The notes beneath the pieces were generated by a model, which was not told the origin of the DNA, ran no database searches, and saw only the letters and a list, made by a program, of their open reading frames with translations. This document shows, one piece after another, positions 10,978 through 23,472 of a stretch of DNA of 64,000 nt; position 1 is the stretch's first letter; each line of letters begins with the position of its first letter. The stretch comes from Antilocapra americana (Eukaryota; Chordata; Mammalia; Artiodactyla; Antilocapridae), in NCBI GenBank assembly GCA_007570785.1, contig ML664183.1, forward strand, positions 20,887,278 through 20,951,277, read 5' to 3'. Made by a program: the position numbers and the translations under genes.

Positions 10978-11203
10978 TGTTTTCAGTTGCCCAGTCGCAT
11001 CTGACTCTTTGTGACCCCATGGACTGCAGCATGACAGGCCTCACTTTGCCTCACCATCTCCTGAAGTTTGCCCAAGTTCATGTCCATTGCATCAGTGATG
11101 CCATCCAACCATCTCACCCTCTGGTGCCCTTTTCTCCTTCTGCCCTCAGTCTTTCCCAGAATCAGGGACTTTTCCAATGAGTCAGTTGTTTGCATCACAC
11201 GAC
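10978..11203 (-). mobile_element. BovB LINE 3' end fragment
   Basis: Antisense BovB terminus: CAGTTGCCCAGTCGCATCTG, GCATCAGTGATGCCATCC and CCAGAATCAGGGACTTTTCC. About 225 bp, the same segment as at 797-1015. Confidence 0.9.
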
Positions 11204-11319
11204 CAACTGGTTCTCTACAGTTTTTCTATTTTTTCCCCACTTTTTCTCTTGAGGTACCCTTCTAATTCCAAAAATGTGGGGAAGAGAATAAACTATTATT
11301 TTAGTTTTTGTTTTATGCC

Positions 11320-11500
11320 AGGAACTTAAAAACATTTTAAATTTAATCCTAACATCCACACTATCAAATAAATATTAATCTGTTTTGACAGATAAGGAAA
11401 TTAGCATTCAGTTGTTCAGTGAGTAAGTATCAGAACTAGTATACAAACTTAAAGTCTGATTCATTTGTAAAACTATGCTCTTTCTGATGTACCATCTTAG
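11320..11500 (-). mobile_element. MIR SINE
   Basis: TTTTGACAGATAAGGAAATT, GTGAGTAAGTATCAGAAC and AAAGTCTGATTCATTTG follow antisense MIR order. Diverged. Confidence 0.6.
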
Positions 11501-14023
11501 ACTGTAGCTGGTTCTCCTTACTATCCCAAACCTGTTTATTTTTCATTTTTATGTTATCCACAATCTTTAGAAATGTTCCCTCACCCATTTAAAGGAGAAA
11601 AATAGCTTAGAGAATCCAGTATTACAACTTTGCTATTGAAAGTGATTCTAGCCCTTAGAGTTGAACAGAAAAGCATTGATGATTTCCTTTTTTTTTTTTT
11701 TTTTGAGAGAGGGAAACAAAACAAACAAGCAACAACAACAATCACTAAAATCCACAAAAACTCACACCTCTTGCAAGTGAACAGAGCATAATAAGGGACA
11801 GTTTTGCAAATTGGCTGTTTGACAGTACCTGTGTAGAGAGGTACTGAAGTGTCCTTTTTTGAGAAGGAAGCAAGAAGATTGCTTTTCCTTCTCACTCTCT
11901 CAGGGGACTCACTCAAAGATCTAATAGTGCTTTTCAACCTTTAATACATTCCTAATGGAATTCCCCAGTCAGAGTGCTTCCACTTGCCTGGTTAGAGGCT
12001 TCAGCAGCAGCTTCTACAAATACTTTTTTTTTTTTTAATAATGATCATATGAATTGGAAGACTCTTTAAAGAAAATCTGGAGTGACTTGAAGGAAAAATT
12101 CACAAGTACTAGCAGTCAAGAAGGCACTGAGCAGAAGAGGTAACAGCCATAAATCTGAAAAAAGTCACATTATTAAACTGAGATAAGATATGTGAGATAA
12201 AATCAATTCCAGCTCCTCAGGAGAAAGCGAGGGTTTCTTTGAATTTGAGGATAAATTTAAAATCAATAAAAGTAGATAGATTCATGACCAAAAATTATAT
12301 GACAGTGTAGGGAATTATAAAAACAAAGAGAAAATCACAGAGAAAAAAATATATATCTCTATACTGAAACAATCTCTAAGTTCCAAGTATTCACTGATGG
12401 TACTAACTGATGATCAACACTTCAGTAAAGCTTTTACCAGCATCCTGTAGAGCACTGGGGTTTTATATGGCCACTCAAACAGTATTTGATGATTGTAAAA
12501 AAGAAAGTGTGTAAATAGTGATTCTCAGGCCAAATTTCTTAGATATAAAAACCAATACCTCAGGAAAATAAGACTCCAACTATAAAGAGAGCTTTAATTA
12601 TAATAATTATCAGATGAAGTTGAATCAGGGCTGGGGTTATGAGATTCCCCAATAGGAGACCTTTAATTCTTTAATACATTTTGCTCAGAATAGCCATTTT
12701 TGGAAGGAGTAGAAGTAATTTCTTCCAATAATGCTCATGACAGAATTTTTGAATAATAAAATTGTACATTTCTGTATGCCAGAATCTTTCATTTTCCTTG
12801 TTACCTTAGGAAATTAAAGGACACCATTAACTGAAAGTGTGTCCTTAGAAAGGGTTTACAAATTGCTACATGGGAATCCAGTTCTTCAGCTAAGGGACTG
12901 AACCTCTTTACACTTTAAAAGCAGCATATTGCAGTAAGGTCAAAATTGAATATCAAAAATAGTGATGGAGTCTATATCTAATATTTGGAGGGGGGGAGTA
13001 AAATTTCATACTTTTTACTATACTTCATATTTGTCTCTTTCTAGGAGAGAGAAAATTTGTCCCCAGAAAAATAGAAATGACAAGCCACTTGGTTTTATTT
13101 CTCATGAAGTTAGATGTTAGCCAGTTGCTAGACTTCAGCTGTGATATATGCATGAGAAGAAACAAGCTGGAGACTTTCAGCCTGAAGTAAAAAACAGATG
13201 GAGTTGCTTTTTTACCTTTTACAGACCGTGAGTTTTTAGCCATTTATTTTTTCAAAAGTCCAGTTCTCAGCAGGGAGCATCCATATGTGTGACTGCAATT
13301 TACATTCGGTTCTGAAACAAGAATGTTTCTCCATAAATCTGGCCAAAACATGTTCTTGAAGTATGCCCTAGCATCCAAGAGGTTGAAATAACTCTTAAAG
13401 CTCTCTTGTAGTTCAATGACATTAAAGGTTGGAACAAAGACAAAGCTATGAGAGAAACAAATCTTTATTGGTTCTATGAGGAGGTATGTAAATATCTTAT
13501 CAGTCATACCAATTGCAAAGTTTAGTCATTGATTCCCACATTCGGTGGAATTAGCTGACTTTCAGCTTCCATGAGTGGTCAGATCAATCAGGTAGTTAGT
13601 AATTTGAATCTAAGCAACACAGAATGTGAAACCACAATAACAATGGAACGATAAATAGTGCTCAGTGAGGCCCACTAGTGTGAGACAAGAATTTGGTCAG
13701 CAATCTTGTCAGGTTCTTGTCTGTCATTAAGATTCCATCAGTCAAGAAGACAACTACAAACAGCCTTGAGAGATCATTGAAAACACATGTCACAAGAAGC
13801 TTCCCTTAATGAGTATGTCTTCTTTATTATAAAAAGATTTAGCTTGTAGATATTGAAGAGAACCATATTAGAGTATTAATGAAACAGGAAGGAAGAAGGC
13901 AGGGCACAACCTTTGAAAGAATAACATAGCCCAAGGACACAACATAAATTGATTAGACTCAAATGGGCCCAAGGTAGTAGACCAATCAACTTTCTCTAAA
14001 CTTGATCCTCAATATACATTCAT
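11501..14023. other. No gene recognised; one V2R-like antisense frame
   Basis: About 2.5 kb with no young insertion, holding a 17-base poly(T) at about 11688 and a poly(T) at about 12027. The minus-strand open frame 13244-13507 (87 codons) has a pattern that may match a vomeronasal type 2 receptor ectodomain; it is treated under findings because no flanking exon supports it. The right end (from about 13880) may already belong to the LTR that follows. Confidence 0.45.
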
Positions 14024-14745
14024 TGTAACACATCAGCAAGCTGACACACCCAGAGATGCCATGGTAGTTCCAAGGCCTACCATCAAAAGTGGGAGGTGAC
14101 CCAATTCCTGGAAATCTCTGCCCCTTCCCCAAAATGGTTGGAATACTCCTCCTATCCATTAGTCTATAATTTACCAATCCATAAAAGCTTGGACTTCCCA
14201 GGTGGCGCTAGTGACAAAGAACCTGCCTGCCAATACAGGAGACGTACAAGATTTGGGTTCCATCTCTGGGTCGGGAGGGTCCCCTGGAGGAGGGCACAGC
14301 AACACACTCCAGTATTCTTGCTTGGAGAATCCTATGGATAAAGCAGCCTAGTAGGCTACAGTCCATAGGGTTGTACAGAGTCAGACACAACTGAAGCAAC
14401 TTGGAACAAACACATAAAAGCTAACCATGCCACATTTCAAGGCCACCCTTGCCCTCAGCGATGGCCCTCACTGGGCCTGTGCAATGTGTTTCTCTATGAA
14501 TAACCCACTTCTTACTATCACTTTGTCTCTCACTGATTCTTTCTTAGATGAAACATCAAGAACCTGAGCTTCATTAGGTCCTGAAACCTGGTCTGTGATC
14601 TCAATTGGAAGACTGTGGGTCTCGGCTGGGTTAATGTCCCAGGCAAATGGTTCAAGTCCTAAGCAGGATTTTGGCTGGGTTTGAGTTCTAACAACATGAG
14701 CTCAAGACCCAATCTGAGGTAAACAGTTTCATTAATATTCGGAAT
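14024..14745 (+). mobile_element. ERV LTR (class II-like) with nested SINE
   Basis: TGTAACACATCAGCAAGC start, GAGGTGACCCAATTCCTGG, CCATAAAAGCT promoter region, AATAACCCACTTCTTAC in place of the usual polyadenylation region, and the TTTGTCTCTCACTGATTC and ACATCAAGAACCTGAGC U5-like segments. The true left end could be up to 150 bp earlier and the right end is unclear. The next element is the L1. Confidence 0.6.
14190..14412 (+). mobile_element. Bov-tA SINE nested in the LTR
   Basis: Full-length: GGACTTCCCAGGTGGCGCTA head, CACTCCAGTATTCTTGC body. Perfect 10-bp TSD, cataaaagct, at 14180-14189 and 14413-14422. The duplicated site is the LTR's own TATA-like CATAAAAGCT, so the insertion separated the LTR's promoter box from its start region. 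Confidence 0.95.
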
Positions 14746-14765
14746 CTATTAATACTTTCTATTTT

Positions 14766-17700
14766 TTGTTCTTAAAATTAAGAAAATTTGGACTTTAAGC
14801 ATCTTTTCTGACCACAATGCAGTGAGATTAGATATCAACTACAGGAGAAAACCTCTCAAAACTTCCAACATATGGAGGCTCAACAACACACTGCTGAATA
14901 ACCAACAAATCGCAGAAGAAATTAAAAATGAAATTCAGTTATGCATGGAAACGAATGAAAATGAAAACACAACAGCTCAAAACCTATGGGACACTGTGAA
15001 AGCAATGCTAAGGGGAAAGTTCATAGCAATACAAGCTCACCTCAGGAAACAAGAAAAAAATCAAATAAATGACCTTACTTTACACCTAAAGCAACTAGAA
15101 AGGGAAGAGATGCAGAAGCCCAGGTCTAGTAGAAGGAAAGAAATCTTAAAGATCAGGGCAGAAATAAATGCAAAGGAATCAAAAGTGACCATAGAAAAAA
15201 TCAACCAAGCCAAAAGCTGGTTCTTTGAGAAGATAAATAAAATTGACAAACCATTAGCCAGGCTCATCAAGAAACAAAGGGAGAAGAACCAAATCAACAG
15301 AATTAGAAATGAAAACGGAGAGATCACAACAGAAAACACAGAAATACAAAGGATCATAAGAGACTATTATCAGCAACTATATGCAAATAAACTGGACAAT
15401 TTGGATGAAATGGACAAATTCCTAGAAAAGTATAACTTTCCAAGACTAAACCAGGAAGAGATAGATAATATTAATAGACCCATCACAAGCATGGAAATTG
15501 AAACCGTAATCAGAAATCTTCCAAAAAACAAAAGCCCAGGACCAGATGGCTTCACAGCTGAATTCTACCAAAAATTTAGAGAAGAGCTAACACCGATTCT
15601 ACTCAAACTCTTCCAGAAAATTGCAGACGAAGGTAAACTTCCAAACTCATTCTATGAGGCCTCCATCACCCTAATTCCAAAACCCGGCAAAGATGCCACA
15701 AAAAAAGAAAACTACAGGCCAATATCACTGATGAACTTAGATGCAAAAATCCTCAACAAAATTCTAGCAAATAGAATCCAACAACACATCAAAAAGATCA
15801 TACATCATGATCAAGTAGGCTTTATCCCAGGGATGCAAGGATTCTTCAATATTCGCAAATCAATCAATGTAATACACCACATTAACAAATTGAAAAATAA
15901 AAATCACATGATTATCTCAATAGATGCAGAGAAAGCCTTTGACAAAATTCAACATCCATTTATGATAAAAACCCTCCAGAAAGTAGGAATAGAAGGAACA
16001 TACCTCAACATAATAAAAGCTATATATGACAAACCCACAGCAAACATTATCCTCAATGGTGAAAAACTGGAAGCATTCCCCCTGATATCAGGGACAAGAC
16101 AAGGGTGCCCACTCTCACCACTACTATTCAACATAGTTTTGGAAGTTTTGGCCACAGCAATCAGAGCAGATAAAGAAATCAAAGGAATCCAGATTGGAAA
16201 AGAAGAAGTAAAACTCTCTCTGTTTGCAGATGACATGATCCTCTATATTGAAAACCCTAAAGACTCTACGAGGAAATTACTAGAGCTAATCAGTGAATAT
16301 AGCAAAGTTTCAGGATATAAAATCAACACACAGAAATCCCTGGCATTCCTATACACTAACAGTGAGAAATCAGAAAGAGAAATTAAGGAAACAATTCCAT
16401 TCACCATCGAAACAAAAAGAATAAAATACTTAGGAGTATTTCTACCTAAAGAATCAAAAGACTTGTATATAGAAAACTATAGAACACTGATGAAAGAAAT
16501 CAAGGAGGACACAAACAGATGGAGAAATGTGCCGTGTTCGTGGATTGGAAGAATCAATATAGTGAAAATGAGTATACTACCCAAAGCAATCTATAGATTC
16601 AATGCAATTCCTATCAAGCTACCAGAGGTCTTCTTCAAAGAATTAGAACAAATAATTTCTCAATTTATATGGAAATACAAAAAACCTCGTATAGCCAAAG
16701 CAATCTTGAGAAAGAAGAATGGAACTGGCGGAATCAACCTACCTGACTTTAGGCTATACTACAAATCCACAGTCATTAAGACAGTATGGTACTGGCACAA
16801 AGACAGAAATATAGATCAATGGAACAGAATAGAAAGCCCAGAGATAAATCCACGCATCTATGGACACCTTATCTTTGACAAAGGGGGCAAGAATATACAA
16901 TGGAGAAAAGACAACCTCTTTAACAAGTGGTGCTGGGAAAACTGGACAGCCACTTGTAAAAGAATGAAACTAGATCACTTTCTAACACCATACACAAAGA
17001 TAAACTCAAAATGGATCAAAGATCTAAGCATAAGACCAGAAACTATAAAACTCCTAGAGGATAACATAGGCAAAACACTCTCTGCTATAATCCAAAGCAG
17101 GATACTCCATGTCCCACCTCCCAGAATATTGGAAATAAAAACTCGAATAAACAAATGGGACCTAGTTAAAATTAAAAGCTTTTGCACAACAAAGGAAACT
17201 ATAAGCAAGGTGAAAAGACAGCCTTCAGAATGGGAGAAAATAATAGCCAATGAAGCAACAGACAAACAATTAATCTCAAAAATATACAAACAACTCCTGC
17301 AGCTCCATTCTAGAAAAATAAACAACCCAATTAAAAAGTGGGCCAAAGAACTTAACAGACATTTCTCCAAAGAAGATATAAAAATGGCTAACAAACACAT
17401 GAAAAGATGCTCAACATCACTCATTATCAGAGAAATGCAAATCAAAACCACAATGAGGTACCACTTTACACCAGTTAGAATGGCTGCCATCCAAAAGTCT
17501 CCAAGCAATAAATGCTGGAGAGGATGTGGAGAAAAGAGAACCCTCTTACACTGTTGGTGGGAATGCAAACTAGTACAGCCACTATGGAAAACAGTGTGGA
17601 GGTTCCTTAAAAAGCTGCAAATAGACCTGCCATATGACCCAGCAATCCCACTGCTGGGCATATACACCGAGGAAACCAGAATTGAAAGAGCCACGTGTAC

Positions 17701-18243
17701 CCCAATGTTCATCGCTGCATTGTTTACAATAGCCAGGACATGGAAGCAACCTAGATGCCCATCAACTGACGAATGGATAAGAAAGCTGTGGTACATATAC
17801 ACAATGGAATATTACTCAGCATTAAAAAAAAATTCATTTGAAGCAATTTTACTCAGATGGACGAAACTGGAGCCCATTATCCAGAGTGAAGTAAGCCAGA
17901 AGCAAAAACAATACAGTATATTAACACATATATATGGAATTTAGAAAGACAGTAACGAGAACCCAACATGGGAGACAACAAAAGGAACGCAGATGTATAG
18001 AACAGACTCGTGGACTTTGTGGATGAGGGTAAGGGTGGGATGATATGGGAGAAGGGCATTGAAGCATGTTAATTGTCATGTGTCTAATCAATCGCCAGCC
18101 CAGGATTGATGCTCGGGCCTGGTGCAGCGAGATTTCCCGGGGGGGAGGGAGGAGGGAGGGGGGACCCGGAGGGGAAGCATATGTAAACCCATGGTGATAT
18201 CATGACATTGTATTGCAAAAACAAGTAAAAAAAAAAAAAAAAG
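14766..18243 (+). mobile_element. Young L1 LINE, 5'-truncated, about 3.5 kb
   Basis: The element runs from the last part of the ORF2 endonuclease domain through ORF2, a 3' UTR (17945-18220) with the G-rich CCCGGGGGGGAGGGAGGAGG tract, and a poly(A) tail near 18228-18243. ORF1, the 5' UTR and most of the endonuclease are missing. The left boundary lies between about 14750 and 14800. I could not identify a TSD. Confidence 0.95.
14822..17944 (+). CDS. L1 ORF2 protein, N-terminally truncated, frame intact
   Basis: This is the reverse transcriptase polyprotein of an L1 retrotransposon. The family protein has an N-terminal APE-like endonuclease, a reverse transcriptase and a C-terminal Cys-rich segment, and acts with ORF1p on its own mRNA in target-primed reverse transcription. 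Here 1040 codons run without a stop from a GTG (an internal codon, not a true start) to TAG at 17942. Just upstream, in the same frame at 14807-14815, are the Ser-Asp-His codons that end the endonuclease domain; the rest of that domain is absent. Reverse transcriptase motif A (DAEKAFD) starts near residue 368 and the catalytic FADD box is at 468-471. A C-x3-C-x7-H-x4-C knuckle starts at residue 898. The family protein is near 1275 aa, so about 240 residues are missing. The intact frame implies recent insertion. With no promoter or endonuclease it should not be autonomous. Confidence 0.93.
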   Translation: MRLDINYRRKPLKTSNIWRLNNTLLNNQQIAEEIKNEIQLCMETNENENTTAQNLWDTVKAMLRGKFIAIQAHLRKQEKNQINDLTLHLKQLEREEMQKPRSSRRKEILKIRAEINAKESKVTIEKINQAKSWFFEKINKIDKPLARLIKKQREKNQINRIRNENGEITTENTEIQRIIRDYYQQLYANKLDNLDEMDKFLEKYNFPRLNQEEIDNINRPITSMEIETVIRNLPKNKSPGPDGFTAEFYQKFREELTPILLKLFQKIADEGKLPNSFYEASITLIPKPGKDATKKENYRPISLMNLDAKILNKILANRIQQHIKKIIHHDQVGFIPGMQGFFNIRKSINVIHHINKLKNKNHMIISIDAEKAFDKIQHPFMIKTLQKVGIEGTYLNIIKAIYDKPTANIILNGEKLEAFPLISGTRQGCPLSPLLFNIVLEVLATAIRADKEIKGIQIGKEEVKLSLFADDMILYIENPKDSTRKLLELISEYSKVSGYKINTQKSLAFLYTNSEKSEREIKETIPFTIETKRIKYLGVFLPKESKDLYIENYRTLMKEIKEDTNRWRNVPCSWIGRINIVKMSILPKAIYRFNAIPIKLPEVFFKELEQIISQFIWKYKKPRIAKAILRKKNGTGGINLPDFRLYYKSTVIKTVWYWHKDRNIDQWNRIESPEINPRIYGHLIFDKGGKNIQWRKDNLFNKWCWENWTATCKRMKLDHFLTPYTKINSKWIKDLSIRPETIKLLEDNIGKTLSAIIQSRILHVPPPRILEIKTRINKWDLVKIKSFCTTKETISKVKRQPSEWEKIIANEATDKQLISKIYKQLLQLHSRKINNPIKKWAKELNRHFSKEDIKMANKHMKRCSTSLIIREMQIKTTMRYHFTPVRMAAIQKSPSNKCWRGCGEKRTLLHCWWECKLVQPLWKTVWRFLKKLQIDLPYDPAIPLLGIYTEETRIERATCTPMFIAALFTIARTWKQPRCPSTDEWIRKLWYIYTMEYYSALKKNSFEAILLRWTKLEPIIQSEVSQKQKQYSILTHIYGI

Positions 18244-18849
18244 AGTAACATTTTTAATGTTTTTAAATGTATAATTAAGTAATTGGCTTACATTCATGGT
18301 GTTAAACTTAGATTTAGCATAGATAATTTTCTGTGTAGGGAGGTAACTCATTACCACCAAATGACCATTACTCCCCTTTTCTTTAGCAGTAAACCTCTTG
18401 GCTTTATACATCTAAAAGCCCATATAAACTTCCAATTCCCGTTCGGTTATTGGTGACCTTGGGGTCAAGTTTTAACTATTTAGATGTAAGCGTTGTGATG
18501 TGTAAAGCTTGCCGAAAGTGTCTTTGGAGACACAGGGGGTTTGTCATTTTTCCTTTTTCCCTCCATTCTCTTTCCTGGAACTCAGGTGTGGTGACGGTTC
18601 AAGCAGCCATTAAAGATCAGGAGAATAGGGGCCAGATGTTAGCAGTGGAGGAGTGGTAAACTGGAATGTGCCTGAGTTAGTGAGGGGCTCAGAGAACTTG
18701 AGGATTACTTGCTTGCTTACCAAATCCAGATTTCCTTTATAGGAAGCAAAGTGCCATACTTACTTATTATTTGGGGATTTTCTATTCCATAAAGATAAGC
18801 TATATGCTAAATTGGTTTATATTACAAATCAGAGCATTTCAAAAGTCTT
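18244..18849. other. No gene recognised; possible old repeat
   Basis: Positions about 18460-18690 (TTCCTGGAACTCAGGTGTGG, CAAGCAGCCATTAAAGATC) have the look of a degraded mammalian repeat, but I cannot assign a family. The remainder is unassigned. Confidence 0.35.
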
Positions 18850-18860
18850 AAGAAATCACT

Positions 18861-19540
18861 CAACATTTAGAAAACTAAGATCATGGCATCTGGTTCCATC
18901 GGTTCATGGCAAATAGATGGGGAAACAATGGAAACAGTGACAGACTTTATTTCGGGGGGCTCCAAAATCACTGCAGATGGTGACTGCAGCCATGAAATTA
19001 AAAGATGCTTGCTCCTGGGAAGAAAGGTTATGACCAATCTAGATAGCATATTAAAAAGCAGAGATATTACTTTGCCAAAAAGGTCTGTCTAGTCAAAACT
19101 ATGGTTTTTCCAATAGTCATGTATGGATGTGAGATATGGACTAGAAAAAAAGCAGAATGCTGAAGAATTGATGCTTTTAAACTGTGGTGTTGGAGAAGAT
19201 TTTTGAGAGTCCCTTGGACAGCAAGGAGATCCAACCAGTCCATCCTAAATGAAATTGTCCTGAATATTTGTTGGAAGGACTGATGCTGAAGCTGAAACTC
19301 CAATACTTTGGCCACCTGATATAAAGAACTGACTCATTGGAAAAGATCTTGATGCTTGGAACGATTGAGGGCGGGAAGAGAAGGGGATGACAGAGGATGA
19401 GATTGTTGGATGGCATCATTGACTCAATGGACGTGAGTTTGAGTAAACTCCAGGAATTGGTGATGGACAGGGAGGTCCAGGATGCTGCAGCCCATGGGGT
19501 CACAAAGAGTCAGACATGACTGAGCAACTGAAGTGAGCTG
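18861..19540 (+). mobile_element. BovB LINE 3' end with perfect TSD
   Basis: A 5'-truncated BovB, about 680 bp: CAACATTTAGAAAACTAAG, GCCATGAAATTAAAAGATGC, TTGGAGAAGATTTTTGAG, GGATGGCATCATTGACTC and an end CAGACATGACTGAGC. It is flanked by a perfect 11-bp TSD, aagaaatcact, at 18850-18860 and 19541-19551. The frame is broken by indels. Confidence 0.95.
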
Positions 19541-19551
19541 AAGAAATCACT

Positions 19552-20262
19552 ACAGTGGCAACTTTTACTTTATTAGCCTTCTAAGGGTTATTTAAATGCA
19601 TATGAAGAAGTGTCTTTTAGTAAAAATAATTACAAAAGAAAGTATTTGTATTATTATTAAAGGTAACTGACTAGTCAAATTTGTAAAAGGATCCACATAT
19701 TAATTCAAAGTCTCCATCTCTTCTTAAAATCATGGTCAAAATTTGCTAGAAGGTGTTAGGTATATAAATACATAACATAGTTTTGTAGACTGAATCTAGA
19801 AGATAAAGAAACTGAACTTCTTAACCTGTTACCCTTTTGGGGAAAGCAATAACAATTAAAATGTATATACACACACAAAAAAAGTCTTTTCTTACTGAAA
19901 ATTTTAGCTGATAAGAAATTTCTAAAATAAACCAAAGTCACATTATTAAAGTGAATCCTTAGACAAATCAGGCTATTTTGATCATTTAGGTTTTCATGCA
20001 GCTATTTTGCCTGATTTTAGAGTACAGCGTACTATTGTATATTTTATTTTATTTTTAAATAAAATCTGTACTTTTATTCCTAAAATATTAGTTAATATAA
20101 AATTCATACACTTTTTATGCTGTTTAGTAATAAATTAGACTAACATTACTTCCCCATAGCGTTAAAAAAAGTGAAATTTTGTGTTCAATTAGATAAAATT
20201 GCATTTCTAACAACCATTTCTATATTAATAGAACATAATTTTGAATTAATATTAAATTAATT
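19552..20262. other. No gene recognised
   Basis: Strongly AT-rich single-copy-looking sequence, without recognised features. Confidence 0.6.
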
Positions 20263-20277
20263 ATCTTGGTTAATTGG

Positions 20278-20397
20278 AGGAGAAAATGGCAACTCACTCC
20301 AGTATCCTTGCCTGGAGAATTCCATGGACAGAGGAGCCTGGGGGACTATAATCCATGGGGTTGCAGAGTTGGACACCACTGAGTGACTAACATACTC
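20278..20397 (+). mobile_element. Bov-A monomer SINE
   Basis: One Bov-A unit (CACTCCAGTATCCTTGCCTG, CCATGGGGTTGCAGAGTTGG) with a 15-bp TSD carrying two mismatches (20263-20277 and 20398-20412). Confidence 0.93.
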
Positions 20398-20412
20398 ATC
20401 TTAGCTAATTGG

Positions 20413-23150
20413 ATTATTTTTAACTAAGGTAGGTACTAAAATATGTTTATCAAATATAGCTTTATGCATATTCCTTTGATTCTTACTTTTGTAAGTTACA
20501 GAGTAATTAGCTATTTCTTTGGACCATGTTCTCAAATGTCTTCATTTTTGCCTTTTTAAAAAGTTGTAAAAACAGTGTGTATGGCCATTAGTACTCATTA
20601 GCTTTGATGGTGTGTCAGGATTAAATCCCATTTCACTCTGTAAAGTAGAAGTTAGTTACCAAAATTCATGTTCATATGGCTAATTTAAATATGTTCAAAT
20701 CATTACTGAGAGAAAAGTAAACTTTTGTATGCAAAGGGAAAGGATGTAGTTTTTTTAAACAGTAAAAGAGAATCATTTTATCCTAAAGTGTCTGTTGTGT
20801 TCAAAATGTAAAATTAAGTCATAAAATGATGAAATAGAAAGTTGTAAGTTTGTAAAAAGAAATTTTAACTACCTAAAATTATAATCCCATCAGAAAAGAA
20901 TCCAGGAAAAAATAAAAACACAGAGAAATTGTTAAAATGTTGCCAAGATTGGGTCAGTTTTGGTGATTGGTCTGTTAAGATAGAAAATATTAAAGAAGCT
21001 TGTGAATCTTTCACTATCGAATGCTAACAACACAAAACTAGATTTTTCTTTCTATTAAAACAATCAGTTATGTTTGGGCTGATCTTAACAAGAAATAAGA
21101 AGAGTTTATTCTTTACTTTCCATGTCATCTACTCAAATAGCAGAGATTCTATAGCTCATCAGAATAATTGTTATGTGGTGCATTGACTTTATCATCCCCT
21201 GGATTATTCTTTCACTTCTGAAAGAGCTAAGATGCTTTAAACTGCATTCCTTCTATGCTTATTTATCATGTCACATTGTCTCTTGATCAACAGGTTGTGA
21301 AGCTACAATCTTTCATTGTTCTCAGATGATGACATTCCTATATTAATCAAGTGAATAAATCTCCTTCAAATAACTTTTTGACATTGTCTTCCCAAGATTA
21401 GGTTCTAACATTTAGAAAATACAATTCTCAGTGTGTCTTTTATACCTAATACTATTGTTATGATATCTCAGATGGCCACAGAAAAATCACAAATGTTTGC
21501 TCTTTTACTCTATAAAAAAGTACTGCTAAAAATAATTATCCTTGTTTGCAATGCTCCATATTTCTTACACAATGCAACACTATTCTGACAGATGATTTAT
21601 CAGAAAAGGCTTTCATATGATAAGTTTGTTCAAATAAAATGTACATTTATAAATTCCTAGAGTATAATATTTTGATATATCTATATTACACATACATATA
21701 CCCACAGGAGGGATATATAAATGTATAGAAGTATGCATATTTCAGAGGCTGTATACTATAGAGATTTATAAATACCACTACGGTATGCTTCTACCTCAGA
21801 GAAACTTTACTACAAGTTCTTATGAATAATTACAAGTTATAGTGTAATAGAAGATTTTATTATACATCATTCTGATATGTTTTGTCCTCTAAATAAATGT
21901 ACTACAGCTGTATAATTCTGTCCCCAACAGGTAAGTTTAATTTTATTTACGTGACTGTCTAAAAGCTCTGTTACAAGTAATAGGCTAGAAATTGGACCTT
22001 CGATAAAGAAGGAGAGTTTCAGGATCTTAGTGGAAAGAATAGAAGAGAAGAATGCTGGAAATTAGGTAGAACAGAGAGCCAAAAGTTAGATTTAGTTTTC
22101 ACTTGACCCCTGAAGAGGATGATAAGTTCAGAAGAGGGAGATCAAGATTTGTGATTGCCTGGAATCAGACTGATACTCTTTTTGTGCACCTTGTTAACAA
22201 ATATGAATTTGGACATTCTGGCAACAATCCTCAGCTAACCCCACTAGCATCACTTTCCTTAGGTATCAGATAAAGAAAATTAACATCCCAGGTAATCTGT
22301 GCCAAATGTTAAGTTTGATAGCTGACATGTGCTAAGAATTAATTGTAAGTCTTACCCTAAAAAGGGAATTCAAAATGGGAGAGCATTAGGATTATATCTC
22401 AGCTACTCTGACACATTTAATACTATTTACACTTAATTATGGAGAAATATTGAATGGTCAAGAGCCAAGGAACAAACCTGACTGTTAGTATTAAAGTATT
22501 AATTTTGGGGCATCTTTGTAGTTATACGTTTCTACTTTCTAATTCCTTTAAGAAGTCAGCATATGTCTTCAGTTTCATGTTGAAGATGTAATAACAAGAG
22601 CTTTTAAATTTTGATGAATACCAAAACCAGTCATGGCATTTTAAAAGCAGATATAAGCCATACCATTCTAGATAAGGTGAATCAGAATGTCTGAAATAGA
22701 GTAGTTTTACAAATCTCCACCAAAGAACTGAAAGAGCAGTAAAAGTTGAGAGGCTGATCACATACACTGAAGATTTTATGGAGTCTTTTTCAACTTACAC
22801 ATTTTCTGGCATTACTAAACAAATGAGTTTGTGAACCCATAAAATCAGGAGAAAATATTTTACCCAGATGCTCCACAGAACATCTTTCTCAAAGACAAAA
22901 AGTGAAATAAAGGCTCCAGAATTCAAAAACTGCATGAGATTCCAGATGGTTCACCTCCAGCAGCATTGGGTGGTGGTTTGATTTTTTAGCCCGTCCTGGC
23001 CAGGATATATTTCCTTAGTGACAACAGTCTGGTCTTCATCAAAGTGGGAGCTTTAGGAAATACATGTACATATGAAAGAAAACAGCTTGCAGCAGCCTCT
23101 TCTTTGGAGGTACACAGAGCAAATTCAGTTGGCCACAATCAAATTCCAGA
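20413..23150. other. No gene recognised
   Basis: About 2.7 kb of AT-rich sequence without recognisable insertions, coding frames or RNA genes. One of the two least interrupted stretches of the window. Confidence 0.6.
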
Positions 23151-23330
23151 GTGGGACACAGATGCAGAGATCAGACTTACATTATCAGGGGAGGGGGGTG
23201 GTAGAGGGAGGGGGATAGACTGGGCTTTTGAAGTTCGTAGATGCAAACTATTACATTTAGAATGGATAAACAAGTTTCTACAGTATAGCACAGGGAACTA
23301 GATCCAATCTCCTGGGATACAACTTAATGG

Positions 23331-23364
<34 letters not shown>

Positions 23365-23472
23365 AGAAAAAGAATATATATATGCATAACTGAATCACTT
23401 TTCTGTACAGCATAGATTGGCACAACATTGTAAATCAACTACATTTCAATTAAAAGTAAATAAAATAAAATT
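23150..23472 (+). mobile_element. L1 3' UTR end (older artiodactyl subfamily)
   Basis: GGAGGGGGATAGACTGGG, GTATAGCACAGGGAACTAG, ATGCATAACTGAATCAC, CTGTACAGCATAGATTGG and ACATTTCAATTAAAAGTAAA, in the order of an artiodactyl L1 3' end. It contains a (TA)n tract. Confidence 0.85.
23335..23361. repeat. (TA)n microsatellite
   Basis: About 13 TA units inside the L1 3' end. Likely length-polymorphic. Confidence 0.95.

Noticed and set aside
16975..17802. 275-codon antisense open frame
   Set aside because: It is the complement of the L1 ORF2 coding strand, with no family resemblance of its own. A similar antisense frame appears over the L1 piece at 26694-27122.
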